The notes under the pieces were generated by a model. The model made no database searches and was not told where the DNA came from. It was given only the letters and a program-made list of their open reading frames with translations. Below are positions 26,856 through 36,271 of a stretch of DNA of 46,303 nucleotides, one piece after another. Positions within the stretch are counted from its first letter, which is position 1; each line of letters starts with the position of its first letter. The position numbers and the translations under genes were made by a program. Source of the DNA: Paraglaciecola polaris LMG 21857 (lineage in GTDB: Bacteria > Pseudomonadota > Gammaproteobacteria > Enterobacterales > Alteromonadaceae); contig NZ_BAER01000005.1 of assembly GCF_000315055.1 (NCBI RefSeq), positions 1 through 46,303 of the forward strand, in the 5' to 3' direction.

Positions 26856-28238
26856 TTATAGTCCTGCTTTCTTTTCCAATAATTTGGCAACGGTAAAATA
26901 GTAATTTCTACCGGTGCCATTGAGTAAATCCTTTGCCAGTAAGCGCATCGATTTTGCTTTGAGTAACATGGCGGCTTTATTCGAATCATCCATTGCCAAT
27001 AAGTAGTCACATAACTGCGCTGTCCATTGGGGGTTGTCGTTCAAAGCGCTTTGCGCTTGTTTCATGAGTTCGTCTGCGCCACCGGCTAAAGCCGCGATTT
27101 TTTGTGCTTCTTCTTTATCACTCAACGGAAATAGATTGGATGGGTTGCCGTCATACCAGCCTAAATAGCCATTAAAGATAGAGCGAATGGCCCATTCTGG
27201 GTGGCCGTAATAGGGCTGCAAGTAATCTAATTTTTGGAATTTTTCGGGTAACTTTACATATTCCACAAGTTGATTCGGGGTCATGCCTTTATTCATGCCT
27301 TCAATAGTTTTATCGAATAAAAATTGAATAGCATCCCGATAATTGGTCAGTACATCGATGACTTCGGCTTGACCGCTAATAGGACGAGTATGCCCACCGA
27401 CCAAATAAGTCGGCTTATATTTCACCATGTTGTGGACCGACTTCGCCCATAAACGCACATCTCGATACGCAGCACCACGGATTGGGTAAAGATTAGGCCA
27501 AGATTTGTAAAAATTGTCGCCAGCAAACAAGGTTTGTGTTTGTGGATACCAAATGAACATCTCATCATCGGTTTCTCCAGGTGCAGCAACAAGTGACAAT
27601 TCCAGACCGGCTACCTTCAATACGTGGATCTGGGTATTAAACGTATTGGTTATCTTTACTTTTGTGTCAGCACCAAAGGCGTCGCCACCTTTTGACGGCC
27701 AGTATGCTTTGGCTATACCGTTGTTGATGCGCTCGTCGGGTGATAATAAGAATCCCCCTTGTGCTGCACCGCGCTTACGTTGAATCGTTAACCCTGCGTC
27801 GTTGGCAAAATTTCCTTCGTGTCCAAATCCTTCACGTGCCCATACTTGTACGTCATCATTATCTTTAAAAGCAATGGCGCCCGTAGTGTGATCGCCATGA
27901 CCATGGGTAAATATAATGGCTTTCACCGGTTTAGGGGTAATCGTTGCGAACAATTGCCGTACTTTTTTGCTTTCTTCAGGGCTAATACCGGTATCAATAA
28001 TCACAATTCCATCATCGCCGATGATCATGCTGATAGGCGAAACGCCGTAGCCTACCGCGGTATAAACCTGCTCGTTTACTTTGATCAGTTCCTGATTAAA
28101 TTCAGCACTTCGCGCTGCTAATTGTTTACTGGCAGGGCTTGGCGTTTCGGCAAGCACAGGCAGGCTTAAACTCAATGACAGTGAAATGGCCAGCGCTTTA
28201 CTTATCTGGGAAAGTGAATTTTTTGTATAAGTAGACAT
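26856..28238 (-). CDS. Secreted alkylsulfatase-like metallo-beta-lactamase-fold hydrolase
   Basis: A 460-residue protein with a signal peptide ending PVLAE. It has the metallo-beta-lactamase-fold zinc motif THGHGDHTTGA (His112, His114, Asp116, His117), further ligand-region blocks APGETDDEMFIWYP and GGHTRPISG, and the NLYPIRGAAYRDVRLWAKS segment characteristic of SDS-hydrolase-type alkylsulfatases (SdsA1, BDS1), followed by the helical dimerisation domain (residues 300-420). Full alkylsulfatases are about 650 residues with a C-terminal lipid-binding-like domain; that domain is missing here. The substrate could be an alkyl sulfate or another hydrophobic ester. ATG at 28238 with GAGAGGGG upstream is preferred over the TTG at 28259. 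The regulator fragment next to it is broken. Confidence 0.85.
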   Translation of the reverse strand: MSTYTKNSLSQISKALAISLSLSLSLPVLAETPSPASKQLAARSAEFNQELIKVNEQVYTAVGYGVSPISMIIGDDGIVIIDTGISPEESKKVRQLFATITPKPVKAIIFTHGHGDHTTGAIAFKDNDDVQVWAREGFGHEGNFANDAGLTIQRKRGAAQGGFLLSPDERINNGIAKAYWPSKGGDAFGADTKVKITNTFNTQIHVLKVAGLELSLVAAPGETDDEMFIWYPQTQTLFAGDNFYKSWPNLYPIRGAAYRDVRLWAKSVHNMVKYKPTYLVGGHTRPISGQAEVIDVLTNYRDAIQFLFDKTIEGMNKGMTPNQLVEYVKLPEKFQKLDYLQPYYGHPEWAIRSIFNGYLGWYDGNPSNLFPLSDKEEAQKIAALAGGADELMKQAQSALNDNPQWTAQLCDYLLAMDDSNKAAMLLKAKSMRLLAKDLLNGTGRNYYFTVAKLLEKKAGL

Positions 28239-28926
28239 GTGAATACCCCTCTCTATCAAACTGTAGAAAAAAACGGCAAGTTGTCATCACCGTTATTTGT
28301 GTATTAAGTACAGTAAAAAAGCCTCAAAATATGGGTTCTAAGCATGCAGACGTAAGCCCAGAAGCCATAGACTTATAACTATCTTCCGTTAACTCTACTT
28401 ACTTTGAAAGGCCAATCAAAATGGGAAAGTATATACTGTGGATGAATAACAATTGTCGCGACCATCATGAATGAATATTAGCGCGTTGGAAGTGTATTTT
28501 TATAAGGTGCCATGTTTACTAACGGCGATCTCTATGCCCTCATTTTGCAATTCATCCTTACTCTACAGGACAGAAAAACCTCTGAAACTTGGGCTGATTA
28601 AAGTAAGCAATTTTATTGAGCGTCGGTTATTGCGTAAATTCGATTTGAAAAATGCCCAAAGCGGCATTATCAAATTCTGCAGGCGTAATAAGGGTTACGC
28701 TTAATAAGCCTTTTATTGGTAGTTCCCTGTTCAAATTATACCTTTCAATTACAGGCTATGGTTGTTTTTATACTCGGCGGGGATTATGGTGAATGCTTGG
28801 TAACACCCGTCTGGCAGTGAAAAATGTCTTATGGTTAGTTAGGGGGAAGTGTGATTTATTATCCTTGATTACTGGCTAAGCTAAATAGTCTCTGCCTATC
28901 TTATTCAGCCTCCGGAAGGTAAAAAT
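28239..28926. other. Non-coding gap
   Basis: About 690 bases without a convincing gene. A 77-codon frame from 28471 has no ribosome-binding site and no family resemblance. A short hairpin (28681-28702, one wobble) is followed by four T at 28711. The right end holds GGAAGG just upstream of the next start. Confidence 0.4.
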
Positions 28927-29664
28927 ATGAATGACATAACGATTCAACGAATGCGTCTCACTATTGTGCTTTTGCTACTATCTTTCAACACTTATGCCCT
29001 ACCGATTGTTTCAAGCGATTTCGACGGCTTGTCATTAGGGGCTAAAATAGCGGGTCCTGTGGGTCCTGAAGTCGAAACATCGTTAGTCAACTCTGCCGGC
29101 CAGGCGATAGGTGATCTCGCCAGCAGTGTCAGTTGCCCCCCTGGCGCTGCGGTATGCTCGCCTGGAGATAACGCTCTCGGTACGATTTACACCTATGTTC
29201 ATGAAGTTATCCCTGGTATCGATTTGTTAAATGATGGGCCTTTTCCAAATCCTGATGAGGTTATTCCCTTTGACAACATAAGTGATTTTAGCTTGGGCTT
29301 TTCTGCCAGTGGATTCAACGGTGTTGCAGGCTACAGTTTCACTGAGGCGGCTACTGCACAGGTTAATTTTGATGTAGAGATATCTGATACGGGTATATTG
29401 CGCTGGGTAACAGATTCTAGCAACTGGGGCTCAAACGAAAAAATCACCTTTTTCTGGCAAACAACCCAAGCGCCCGTGGGGACTGGTGGTTCCTATGGTA
29501 TTGCTAATGCGCAAGACTCTGGTTTTGGAGCTGGGCCCCTGCCGATGGCGATAGAGGTCGCGGAGCCTAATGTGTTGGGCAGTTTAGTTGCCAGCTTGTT
29601 CATTGTATTTGCCTTCAGGGTTCGTGATAAACAACACATTCACAGTAAGGCGCTGGCATCATAG
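28927..29664 (+). CDS. Exported protein with a PEP-CTERM-like C-terminus
   Basis: A 245-residue protein with a signal peptide (ending TYALP, about residue 26) and an Asp/Gly/Pro-rich extracellular part of no recognised fold; two Cys (about residues 69 and 76, SCPPGAAVC) could form a disulfide. The C-terminus EVAEPNVLGSLVASLFIVFAFRVRDK has the pattern Glu-Pro, one transmembrane helix and a basic cluster, as in PEP-CTERM exosortase substrates; the motif reads AEP in place of PEP. The tail after the basic cluster is ten residues longer than usual. GGAAGG precedes the ATG. If correct, the protein is sorted to the cell surface or matrix. No exosortase gene is in the window. Confidence 0.72.
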   Translation: MNDITIQRMRLTIVLLLLSFNTYALPIVSSDFDGLSLGAKIAGPVGPEVETSLVNSAGQAIGDLASSVSCPPGAAVCSPGDNALGTIYTYVHEVIPGIDLLNDGPFPNPDEVIPFDNISDFSLGFSASGFNGVAGYSFTEAATAQVNFDVEISDTGILRWVTDSSNWGSNEKITFFWQTTQAPVGTGGSYGIANAQDSGFGAGPLPMAIEVAEPNVLGSLVASLFIVFAFRVRDKQHIHSKALAS

Positions 29665-29685
29665 GTTATGGCCTAATAATCGTAT

Positions 29686-29708
29686 GTGCTGGGGCTGATA
29701 CCCAGCAC
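29686..29708. terminator. Hairpin between convergent genes
   Basis: GTGCTGGG (29686-29693) and CCCAGCAC (29701-29708), perfect 8-bp stem, seven-base loop, between the exported protein (plus) and prpD (minus). No T run; a bidirectional stop is likely from its position. Confidence 0.5.
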
Positions 29709-29750
29709 TTGCTCCCTAAGGTGAATGTCGCACGGGTATAACCAGCGTTA

Positions 29751-31196
29751 TCAAATAACCAATAAATCCATAAACTCATTAACCGCTAACTTCTCTAATT
29801 TTGCTTTGTTATTACAGAGGCTTACGATTGTCATTGCATGTTTATTAGGAAAACGAGTTTTAACATTGCGCGCAAATTTGGCTTGCAGTGATGGGATCCC
29901 TTCATCTCTACGAAATTTATGCCCGAGTGGATATTCCACTTCGACCTTTTCAGTACTGCTACCGTCGTTAAAAAAGATTTGAACTGCATTGGCAATGCTA
30001 CGCTTGTTAGGATCGAGATATTCCTGCGAATATCGTTTGTCTTCAGTAACGCGCATTTTTTCTCTTAGGGTATCAATACGTTTATCAGAAGCGACGTCAT
30101 CTTCATAGTGATCGGCATTTAACTCGCCAAACAGCAATCCTATGGCCACCATATATTGCAAACAGTGATCGCGATCAGCGGGATTATGCAACACACCTTG
30201 TTTGCTGATAATACGAATGGCGGATTCGTGTGTTGTTAATTCAATGCGTTCAATGTCGACTAAGCGATTAATCGCTTGTGTATGCAGTTTAACGGCACAC
30301 TCTACTGCGGTCTGAGCATGAAACTCTGCCGGAAAGGAAATTTTAAACAACACGTTATCCATGACATATTCGCCATAGGGCCGTTGCAACGTAAATGCTT
30401 TGCTGGTGAACAATACCTCATAAAACCCCCAGGTTTTTGCGCTTAATACACTTGGATAACCCATTTCACCAGACATAGTGATCATCGCTAATCGCACCGC
30501 ACGACTAGTGGCATCGCCGGCTGCCCATGACTTTCGCGAACCCGCGTTAGGCGTATGCCGATAAGTTCGCAAACTTTGCCCATCGACTAAAGCTTGGGAA
30601 AGCGCATCCATAATATCTTCATATGTTCCGCCTAACATTTGGGTCACTACCGCGGTCGAAGCAATTTTAACTAAAATGACGTGATCCAAGCCTACTCGGT
30701 TGAAACTGTTGTCTAGGGCCAGTACTCCTTGGATTTCATGGGCTTTGATCATAGCGGTCAGCACGTCTTTCATGCTTAATGGATTATAACCGTTTGCTAT
30801 TCGTTGACGGGAAACATAATCCGCTACCGCTAAAATGCCTCCCATATTGTCAGAGGGATGGCCCCATTCGGCGGCTAACCAAGTATCATTAAAATCTAAC
30901 CATCGAATGATACAACCTATATCAAACGCAGCTTTTATGGGATCCATCACAAATTGCGTGCCGGGAACGCGAGCCCCATTAGGCACTATGGTTCCGGGCA
31001 CTATGGGCCCTAAATGTTTAGCGCATTCCGGGTATTTCAGTGCCAAAAAACCGCACCCCAGTGTATCCATTAAGCAGTAGCGGGCGGTGTCATACAGGTG
31101 GTCATTTTCAATCACGTAATCTGTTACGTAAAGGGCAATATCTTTGATAGGGCGGTCGTAGTCGGGCTTTATATTTGATTCAACATTGGCATTCAT
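29751..31196 (-). CDS. prpD: 2-methylcitrate dehydratase PrpD
   Basis: A 481-residue member of the MmgE/PrpD family, which dehydrates 2-methylcitrate to 2-methylaconitate in propionate catabolism, without an iron-sulfur cluster. The [75 protein letters not shown] and [18 protein letters not shown] blocks match PrpD through its length (E. coli 483). ATG at 31196 with GGAG upstream is chosen over an earlier TTG. In most relatives it lies with prpB, prpC and acnD; none is here, so it is an isolated copy that may depend on methylcitrate genes elsewhere or serve as a side dehydratase. Confidence 0.93.
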   Translation of the reverse strand: MNANVESNIKPDYDRPIKDIALYVTDYVIENDHLYDTARYCLMDTLGCGFLALKYPECAKHLGPIVPGTIVPNGARVPGTQFVMDPIKAAFDIGCIIRWLDFNDTWLAAEWGHPSDNMGGILAVADYVSRQRIANGYNPLSMKDVLTAMIKAHEIQGVLALDNSFNRVGLDHVILVKIASTAVVTQMLGGTYEDIMDALSQALVDGQSLRTYRHTPNAGSRKSWAAGDATSRAVRLAMITMSGEMGYPSVLSAKTWGFYEVLFTSKAFTLQRPYGEYVMDNVLFKISFPAEFHAQTAVECAVKLHTQAINRLVDIERIELTTHESAIRIISKQGVLHNPADRDHCLQYMVAIGLLFGELNADHYEDDVASDKRIDTLREKMRVTEDKRYSQEYLDPNKRSIANAVQIFFNDGSSTEKVEVEYPLGHKFRRDEGIPSLQAKFARNVKTRFPNKHAMTIVSLCNNKAKLEKLAVNEFMDLLVI

Positions 31197-31381
31197 GCGT
31201 GACTCCAAATAATTCTTGATGACTTAAGGATTAGCTTCTTCATTAACCTAACATCAATGAAGTGAAGTGCCTATACGTGTCAATATTTAACCTAGATGTC
31301 GTGGTATTCTGCAGCGCGAAGCAGAGCATAATGGCTATCGCCTAGGGCTATCCATCTCTGCCTGAACAAACACGACCAAAA

Positions 31382-31402
31382 GCGAGGAGGACAAGCCCTC
31401 GC
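31382..31402 (-). terminator. Terminator of the ABC exporter operon
   Basis: Reading on the minus strand: GCGAGG, nine-base loop, CCTCGC, then TTTT. It lies about 17 bases past the stop of the second ABC gene. Short stem, modest T run. Confidence 0.55.
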
Positions 31403-31418
31403 AAAGACTCGTCAAAAA

Positions 31419-33212
31419 TCAAGCAGGTTCGGGCAATAATGCGCCCTCGTCATCTTCAATATTGTCATCATCTGTAAGCAAGCTGGAATACACACCGTTC
31501 ATGGCGAGTAAGTCTTCGTGCCTGCCTTGTTCCACAATCTTACCTTGGTTTAGCACCAATATTTGATCGGAATGACGAATGGTGCTCAGGCGGTGCGCAA
31601 TGGCGATAACGGTCTTTTCTGCAAACAGGCGAGCAATGGCTTTTTGGATCAGATTTTCGGTAATGGAATCCACTGAGCTAGTGGCCTCGTCCAACATCAT
31701 AACTTGGCCACCTTGGGCCACGGCCCGAGCAAACGAGATAAGCTGAGCTTGGCCTGCTGACATATTACTGCCACTCTTTTTCAGCTCGAACTGATACTGA
31801 CCCGGTAAACCTAAAATGAAGTCATGGGCATAGACATATTGTGCGGCGTCGACCACGGCTTCGTCGCTGATTTGTGCGGCGCCAAGGGAAATATTAAAAT
31901 GGATGTTTTCCTCAAACAGAAACACGTCCTGCTGCATCAGGGAGAATAAATGAAGCATTGACGCTTTAGGAATACTCGACAGCTCAATGCCGTTGAGCAA
32001 AATGCTGCCTTCGTAATCCATGTAGGCTTTATTCATGATGCGTATGATTGTCGACTTGCCGGAGCCTGTTGTGCCAACTAACGCTAATTGCTCGCCCTTG
32101 TTTAGCGTAAACGACACATCATGCAAAATATAGGGACCTGTGTTGTTGTAACGAAAACGTACATTTTTGAATTCGAGCGAGTCGAAGTTAGCAAGTTTGT
32201 CTTTCAGGGATTCAGCGGGTAAAAGCGTTTTACCTTCTTCTTCGAGTTCTTGCACAAAAAGCTCTTCTATGTGCTCAAAGGCAGCAAAAGAACGCTGAAT
32301 GGCGGCGATCTGTGAGGTGAAATCGCGTAGTGGCACAAACACTTTTTCCAAGGTGTTAATGAAGGCGATAAGTACCCCAAGGCTCACTGCGCCCGCTAAA
32401 ACTTTACCTGATCCATACCAAATAATTAGTCCAATGGTGATGGTTGTGATGCCCGAGATGACCGAAAACAGAGTGGCATCGTATTTATTGGTTTTTAATT
32501 GTGCCCGCAGAAAATCTTCTGTGTAACCGTGATACTTGGCTTCTACTTCTTCTTCGGCACCATACAGTTGCACGGTTTTCACCCCGAGCAAACATTCTTG
32601 TAAAAAGCCGGTGCCTTTAGCTAAAGACGAGCGGGTAATGGCAAACATTTCACGCAGGCGATTACGCACATACTGGGTCAGCATTAACACCGGAGGAAAC
32701 ACCAGTAAGACTAACAAGGCTAATTGCCAGTTAATGAAAAACATAAAGATCAATACTGCCAAGGTGTTAATAGAGTCTTTGAGCAAACTCAATACGCCCA
32801 GTACGAAGGATTCACCTATGGCTTCAAGGTCACTGGTTAGGCGCGATAGGGTGACCCCAGTGGGAGTTTTGTCAAAATAGGTTCGGGGCAGTTTCAAAAT
32901 ACGTGCAAACAGGGCCATACGTATATCGAAAACGGCTTTCTGTCCGGTCTTACGCAAGCAATAAGTGTAAACGGCATCGGCAATATAATTGACAATTAAG
33001 ACCACGAGCATGACGGCAATCAGGGTCATCAAGCCAGTGTATTTCCCCGGCGTGAGGTGTTTGTCAATCACTTGAATAACCAGCCAAGGAAACAACAAGT
33101 TGGCGGCTACTGATATGGGCATCATCAACAACCCAATCACAGCGGTCTTTTTGTAACGCGAAGCGAAGTGATAAAAATGCTTGAGGTAGGCGAGATCCAA
33201 AGATTTAATCAT
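31419..33212 (-). CDS. ABC exporter subunit (MdlB-like)
   Basis: A 597-residue half-transporter: six membrane helices (residues 20-300) and an ATPase domain with Walker A GTTGSGKST, signature MSAGQAQLISFARAV and Walker B VMMLDEATSSVD. Its catalytic Glu is present, but the signature is altered from LSGGQ. Its start overlaps the partner gene end by four bases (ATGA), so the two are translated together and form a heterodimer. The export cargo is unknown; drugs, lipids or peptides are typical for MdlAB/MsbA relatives. The start MIKSLDLAYLKHFYHFASRY follows directly from the overlap. Confidence 0.9.
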   Translation of the reverse strand: MIKSLDLAYLKHFYHFASRYKKTAVIGLLMMPISVAANLLFPWLVIQVIDKHLTPGKYTGLMTLIAVMLVVLIVNYIADAVYTYCLRKTGQKAVFDIRMALFARILKLPRTYFDKTPTGVTLSRLTSDLEAIGESFVLGVLSLLKDSINTLAVLIFMFFINWQLALLVLLVFPPVLMLTQYVRNRLREMFAITRSSLAKGTGFLQECLLGVKTVQLYGAEEEVEAKYHGYTEDFLRAQLKTNKYDATLFSVISGITTITIGLIIWYGSGKVLAGAVSLGVLIAFINTLEKVFVPLRDFTSQIAAIQRSFAAFEHIEELFVQELEEEGKTLLPAESLKDKLANFDSLEFKNVRFRYNNTGPYILHDVSFTLNKGEQLALVGTTGSGKSTIIRIMNKAYMDYEGSILLNGIELSSIPKASMLHLFSLMQQDVFLFEENIHFNISLGAAQISDEAVVDAAQYVYAHDFILGLPGQYQFELKKSGSNMSAGQAQLISFARAVAQGGQVMMLDEATSSVDSITENLIQKAIARLFAEKTVIAIAHRLSTIRHSDQILVLNQGKIVEQGRHEDLLAMNGVYSSLLTDDDNIEDDEGALLPEPA

Positions 33213-34987
33213 GCGCTGGCCTCTGACTCATGTTGCTGTAATTCCCAGGTTTGACGGTAATAGCTTGACGATTCAAGCAGTTCGGCGTGGGTGCCACGGG
33301 CGATGATTTCCCCTTGTTCTAATACCAGAATTTTATCCATGTATTCCAGCGCGCTGACTCGGTGAGATACCACCAATAAACTTTGCTCCTGAATGCGATT
33401 GAATACACCTTTTAGAATGGTTCGCTCGGTTTCGTAATCCACCGCTGATAATACGTTGTCCATAATAATGAGGTCACTGGGTGTCAACAGCGCCCGGGCA
33501 ATACTCAGTCGTTGTTTTTGACCTCCGGATAACATGATACCTTTTTCACCTACCAGCGTTTGATCCCGAGCGCCAAAACGCTGTACATCTTCTTGTAGCT
33601 GACTAAGTTCAAGGACTTGGGCTACGTCGAGTTCATCGACGTCTTGGTTTTTTCGTTTGGCGCCAAACTTAACATTTTCAGAAATTGTAGCGGAAAACAA
33701 AAAAGGGTCTTGGGTTATAGTGCGAACATAGCTGCGCCAATCCTGACGCGATACTTGAGTAATATCTTTGTCCCCCCAAAAAATCTGCCCAGGGTCGAGA
33801 GACAAATGATGATTCAAACAATTCACCAAGGTACTTTTACCCGCACCTATGCTGCCTAAAACGCCAACTTTTTCCCCTGGTTCAATGGAGAAACTGAGAT
33901 CTTTGAGCACCATCTGCGATTGCTTGTCTTTGGCGTTTGGATAGCCGTAACTGAGATTTTGTACCGAGAGCGTTGAGCGGCGCAAAGCGGATTTTTCATT
34001 GTCGTCCATTCTCAACATATCTGTGCTTGGCACGGCGTTATTGAGAATATTCTGCACACTGTCAATGCTTATCATGCCCATTTGATACACAGTGACAATT
34101 CGTCCTAAGTGCATCAATGGAAGTGCCAAAAGAACCGAGTAAGACAAAAAGGCGGTAATTTCGCCAATTGTCAGCTTGGCCTGTAAAAGGTAATAACCAC
34201 CCAATCCCAAAATCAGTACCTTCATGAAATGGTTGGCATAATCTAGAATCGGCATGTAGATGGTTTGAATTTTGGCTATTTGCATGGTGCAATCGTAGAG
34301 TCGGCGATTGACCTTATTCACTTCATTTGTGACCCAGTCACCCATTTGTTGATTTTTAATTAAATCGATGCCTGATAAGTAGTTCATCAATTGCTCGGAC
34401 AAATCTTGCAAACGGTTTAAACGCTCAGCATGCAAGGCACGTAATTTTCTAAAACCAATGCGGAAAATAATAGCGGCAATGGCAATGGGGATCACTGAGT
34501 ACAGAGTTAATTCCGGTGATATTTTCCACATCCAAATCGGTGTAAGCGACAGGGCAAACAAAATATTAAACAGCTGTAAAAATCCAATTCCATAAAACAG
34601 ACGAATACCATTGAGGTCGTTATTAATAATGGATATCAGTTTACCGGAAGCAAATTTATCGTGAAAAGTTGAAGGCAGCCGGTTCAAACGATGAAAAACA
34701 TCATTCTTTAATGCCGCTTCCGTAATTCGCCCGGGGTTTAATGCGTACATGCGGGAAAGTATACGGACAACCACCATGACCACGGATAACGCAATTACCC
34801 ACTCTACGTTTTCAACCAATCCCGCTTTGGACTCAAGCGTTGACTGATTCAGTAAATCAACCGCCAGTTGGATGTAGCGCGGAATTTCCACTTGCAAGTA
34901 ATTCACGATAAAAATACACACAATCGCCAACAAATAAGAAAATTTGTTTAACAGTAAATAGTGCATGATAAATTTCGATTTAGTCAT
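33209..34987 (-). CDS. ABC exporter subunit (MdlA-like) with a non-canonical Walker B
   Basis: A 592-residue half-transporter with six hydrophobic segments and an ATPase domain: Walker A GSIGAGKST, signature LSGGQKQRLSIARAL and Walker B LIIMDNVLSAVD, where Asn replaces the catalytic Glu. With the partner's altered signature this gives one degenerate and one active ATP site, as known for heterodimeric exporters. ATG at 34987 is favoured, because it overlaps the stop of the small gene upstream (ATGACTAA), indicating translational coupling; a longer frame to 35041 would overlap that gene further without a ribosome-binding site. Confidence 0.88.
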   Translation of the reverse strand: MTKSKFIMHYLLLNKFSYLLAIVCIFIVNYLQVEIPRYIQLAVDLLNQSTLESKAGLVENVEWVIALSVVMVVVRILSRMYALNPGRITEAALKNDVFHRLNRLPSTFHDKFASGKLISIINNDLNGIRLFYGIGFLQLFNILFALSLTPIWMWKISPELTLYSVIPIAIAAIIFRIGFRKLRALHAERLNRLQDLSEQLMNYLSGIDLIKNQQMGDWVTNEVNKVNRRLYDCTMQIAKIQTIYMPILDYANHFMKVLILGLGGYYLLQAKLTIGEITAFLSYSVLLALPLMHLGRIVTVYQMGMISIDSVQNILNNAVPSTDMLRMDDNEKSALRRSTLSVQNLSYGYPNAKDKQSQMVLKDLSFSIEPGEKVGVLGSIGAGKSTLVNCLNHHLSLDPGQIFWGDKDITQVSRQDWRSYVRTITQDPFLFSATISENVKFGAKRKNQDVDELDVAQVLELSQLQEDVQRFGARDQTLVGEKGIMLSGGQKQRLSIARALLTPSDLIIMDNVLSAVDYETERTILKGVFNRIQEQSLLVVSHRVSALEYMDKILVLEQGEIIARGTHAELLESSSYYRQTWELQQHESEASA

Positions 34988-35192
34988 CGCGCTGAAAGCC
35001 TTTATTACAAATAGATGGATGCTGAACAAGACAAGCGTCAATAATTAGCTGTCTTGGGTCTCCTATTTCACTCAGTTGTTCGAGTAGCCATGCAGGTAGT
35101 CGAATGGGCTGGGTTTTGACGCCGGGTTTACGACCACAACCACTGCGTTTACCGCCGTGATCACAGCATTCTTTTTTGGGCTTATGGGGCAT
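34980..35192 (-). CDS. Small Cys-rich protein coupled to the ABC exporter
   Basis: A 70-residue basic protein. The N-terminal half, KKECCDHGGKRSGCGRKPG, has three Cys and a GGxRxGxGRKPG pattern that short DNA-binding-like proteins often carry before a helix pair; the second half is RLPAWLLEQLSEIGDPRQLIIDACL. It ends in an eight-base overlap with the start of the ABC gene, so it is the first gene of that operon. The function is unknown. A ribbon-helix-helix-like regulator or a metal-binding accessory protein are possibilities. The ribosome-binding site is weak. Confidence 0.6.
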   Translation of the reverse strand: MPHKPKKECCDHGGKRSGCGRKPGVKTQPIRLPAWLLEQLSEIGDPRQLIIDACLVQHPSICNKGFQRDD

Positions 35193-35452
35193 TTTGACTC
35201 GCGTTGAGAGGGGGAGTAGGTAAATAGCTTGATAAGTGTGCGCTTTTCAAGTGAATTTTACTAGCGACTATTTGTAACAACGATCTCATAACGGACAACA
35301 ACAATGGGTCCCATGTCGCATTTTGGGGATTCGGCTTAGCTATATTGTTGCTAGTTTTAGCGTATTTAAAGTGGGGGAGTAACGAAAGGATAAGCCGCAA
35401 CAACAAGCTCACTTCCCCTATGGATGCAAGCGTTTCTACTTAACTTTGGGGT

Positions 35453-35480
35453 GAATGGTGAATGGCGAATGGCGAATGAA
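35453..35480. repeat. Short tandem repeat of 7 bases
   Basis: GAATGGT, GAATGGC, GAATGGC and an imperfect GAATGAA follow each other in the gap between slyD and the small Cys-rich gene. No gene overlaps it convincingly. The rest of 35193-35452 shows nothing recognisable. Confidence 0.6.
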
Positions 35481-35521
35481 AAAGGGGCAAAGTGCATCAG
35501 AATGATGTTCACTTGTGCCCC
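35479..35521 (-). terminator. Terminator of slyD
   Basis: Reading on the minus strand: GGGGCACAAGTG pairs with CACTTTGCCCC with one mismatch and an inner ATC/GAT pairing, followed by TTTTT. It lies just beyond the slyD stop. Confidence 0.7.
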
Positions 35522-35544
35522 TTCACTGGTATATGGCGCGCTTT

Positions 35545-36024
35545 TTAGTGTTGATGCCCACCTTCGCCATGAACATGACCATGGGCAAGTTCTTCTTCAG
35601 TGGCTTCTCTAACCTCAATCACCGAGCCTGAAAAAGTAAGCGTTTTTCCTGCCAGTGGGTGATTGGGATCGACTGTGATGTCATCACCTTCAATGCCTGC
35701 AACTCGCAATTGAACGGGGCCATTTTGGCCTTCCGCGCTAAAAACCATACCTTTTTCGATGCTCTCAACACCTTTAAAGGCTTCACGAGGCACAACTTGT
35801 AATATTTCTTCGTTGTATTCACCGTAACCATCTTCCGGTCCTACGGTGACTTTAAATTCATCGCCAGGGGCTTTGCCCACAAGGGCGTTTTCCAAACCGG
35901 GAATAATATTTTTTTGGCCGTGTAAATACACCAATGGTGCAGCATTTTCTGAGCTGTCTATAAGCTCGCCTTCAGCGTCTTTCACTGTGTAGTTTAGTGA
36001 TACCACTTTTTGATCTGCAATCAT
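35545..36024 (-). CDS. slyD: FKBP-type peptidyl-prolyl isomerase SlyD
   Basis: A 159-residue cytoplasmic prolyl isomerase and metal-binding chaperone. Opening VVSLNYTVKDAEGELIDSS, then YLHGQKNIIPGLENALVGKAPGD (FKBP active-site pattern), the insert-in-flap domain (about residues 70-128, with DPNHPLAGKTLTFSGSVIEV), and a tail AHGHVHGEGGHQH that binds nickel or other metals, shorter than the E. coli tail. In hydrogenase-bearing species SlyD delivers nickel; here general folding is more likely. It is monocistronic with its own terminator. Confidence 0.95.
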   Translation of the reverse strand: MIADQKVVSLNYTVKDAEGELIDSSENAAPLVYLHGQKNIIPGLENALVGKAPGDEFKVTVGPEDGYGEYNEEILQVVPREAFKGVESIEKGMVFSAEGQNGPVQLRVAGIEGDDITVDPNHPLAGKTLTFSGSVIEVREATEEELAHGHVHGEGGHQH

Positions 36025-36234
36025 TTTTTGTCCTTCTATCTGTCATCGTTTAATCATGTTGTGAGGTGGGGGAGTAAAACTCAGGTTACACAAGCACCAT
36101 CACATTCTTAATGTTCTAGCATAAGACTTGGAGGCCTTTTTACTCAAATCAAGGGTGCGTAATAAAACTTGCCGACTATGGGTTTTAGCTGGCGATCGCT
36201 AGTTAGGAGCATGCACCTGGGTACAATCCTGATA

Positions 36235-36271
36235 AGCTAGGCCTTCGGATCACACGATGAAGGCCTAAGCT
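36235..36271 (+). promoter_or_regulatory. Hairpin hiding the selU ribosome-binding site
   Basis: AGCTAGGCCTTC (36235-36246) pairs with GAAGGCCT-A-AGCT (36259-36271), 12 bp with one bulged base and a 12-base loop. The 3-prime arm contains the GAAGG ribosome-binding sequence and reaches the first base of the TTG start. Translation may thus depend on opening the stem. The pairing is certain; control is inferred. Confidence 0.6.

Noticed and set aside
28471-28704. 77-codon plus-strand frame in the 28239-28926 gap
   Set aside because: No ribosome-binding site and no recognisable motif; the end falls inside a hairpin.
35424-35612. 62-codon plus-strand frame across the slyD terminator
   Set aside because: It runs over the tandem repeat and the end of slyD on the other strand; it is a chance frame.
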